Of a stretch of 33,931 nt of DNA, positions 33,710-33,931 are shown piece after piece (the stretch's first letter is position 1; every line of letters begins with the position of its first letter). Below the pieces are notes generated by a model that made no database searches, had not been told where the DNA came from, and saw only the letters and a program-made list of their open reading frames with translations. Made by a program: the position numbers and the translations under genes. This DNA comes from Verrucomicrobia bacterium ADurb.Bin006 (GTDB lineage Bacteria; Verrucomicrobiota; Verrucomicrobiia; Limisphaerales; J093): positions 1-33,931 of the forward strand of contig MWFF01000053.1 in NCBI GenBank assembly GCA_002071485.1, read 5' to 3'.

Positions 33710-33931
33710 TTTTCAGCCTCGTCGCCAGAATCTGTGGGTCAGAATGCTGAGCATTCAGACGCAACATATTCACCAGGAGTATCTTGCCACACAAAACGCG
33801 GCAGAGTGCATTAGTACCTACAGATTCTGCCACAAAACCACTCTTCATAAACACTAGCCTGGATTTCCACGGACCACCATTAGCCTAAGTTTCCGCCTTG
33901 CCGGTCTGGGGCTTTCATCGCCACCACGCCA
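33710..33931. other. Low-GC intergenic tail with palindrome and long-range inverted repeat
   Basis: No coding frame is convincing in these 222 bases. GAATGCT-G-AGCATTC at 33742-33756 is a near-perfect palindrome. CAGAATCTGTGGGT at 33726-33739 is matched by ACCTACAGATTCTG at 33816-33829 in inverse orientation, with one mismatch in 14. The segment enclosed (about 75 bases) may be a mobile or recombination element, or the upstream control region of the minus-strand gene at 33709. The window edge cuts off the rest. Confidence 0.45.

Noticed and set aside
1..33931. CRISPR array, tRNA or rRNA genes
   Set aside because: I found no spaced direct repeats, no tRNA-like cloverleaf and no rRNA-like stretch on reading. 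A dedicated tRNA or rRNA scan was not possible.
33710..33931. Integron attC site in the right-edge repeats
   Set aside because: The inverted repeats lack the GTTRRRY/RYYYAAC core pair expected of attC, although an integrase-like remnant exists at the other end of the window.

Overview
The window is high-GC bacterial chromosome. Its gene content best fits a Verrucomicrobiota-like organism: a GYF_2-domain membrane protein, a four-helix-bundle protein of the kind scattered through that phylum, a Tat-signal MocA oxidoreductase, a secreted prenyltransferase-repeat protein, a bifunctional fucokinase/guanylyltransferase and an archaeal-type phosphoglycerate mutase. The phylum call rests on recognised family habits, not on a marker gene, and Planctomycetes-related bacteria are the main alternative.

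Layout. (1) 1-2040 is a mobile-element graveyard: the 5' part of an IS1182-type transposase with its IS end near 728, a B-box zinc-ribbon gene cut by that IS, two tyrosine-recombinase remnants on opposite strands and a four-helix-bundle ORF with a foreign tail. (2) 2045-14732 holds a small conserved ORF and then a tightly coupled complex I operon, nuoA-B-C-D-I-H-J-K-L-M-M-N, with many ATGA/GTGA overlaps. It has no nuoE, nuoF or nuoG and carries two nuoM genes, so it encodes four antiporter-like membrane subunits. (3) 14838-16570 is a set of three overlapping membrane-protein genes (GYF_2 protein, small membrane protein, DUF2752). (4) 16636-19941 is a divergent pair: a metallo-beta-lactamase hydrolase with an N-terminal helix-turn-helix, and a copper-type P1B ATPase. 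(5) 20002-25598 holds an Fkp-like fucokinase/fucose-1-phosphate guanylyltransferase, a CDP-alcohol phosphatidyltransferase, a secreted prenyltransferase-repeat protein and a secreted small beta-rich protein. (6) 25599-25925 contains a compact MITE-like inverted repeat. (7) 25926-31811 holds a beta-propeller/di-haem cytochrome c protein, then on the minus strand MocA, trpD and apgM. (8) 31812-33931 is lower in GC and carries three unrecognised minus-strand ORFs plus palindromes, and looks acquired.

How the genes work together. The main system is the proton-pumping quinone reductase. Without the NADH-oxidising EFG module it must take electrons from another donor, such as ferredoxin, or use EFG encoded elsewhere. 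The extra NuoM and a long NuoL tail match the published concept of complex I with a fourth pumping subunit. One of the two NuoM copies has Leu in place of the otherwise conserved TM7 lysine, which makes it unclear whether that subunit pumps. The remaining genes are metabolic or envelope functions with no evident link to the operon.
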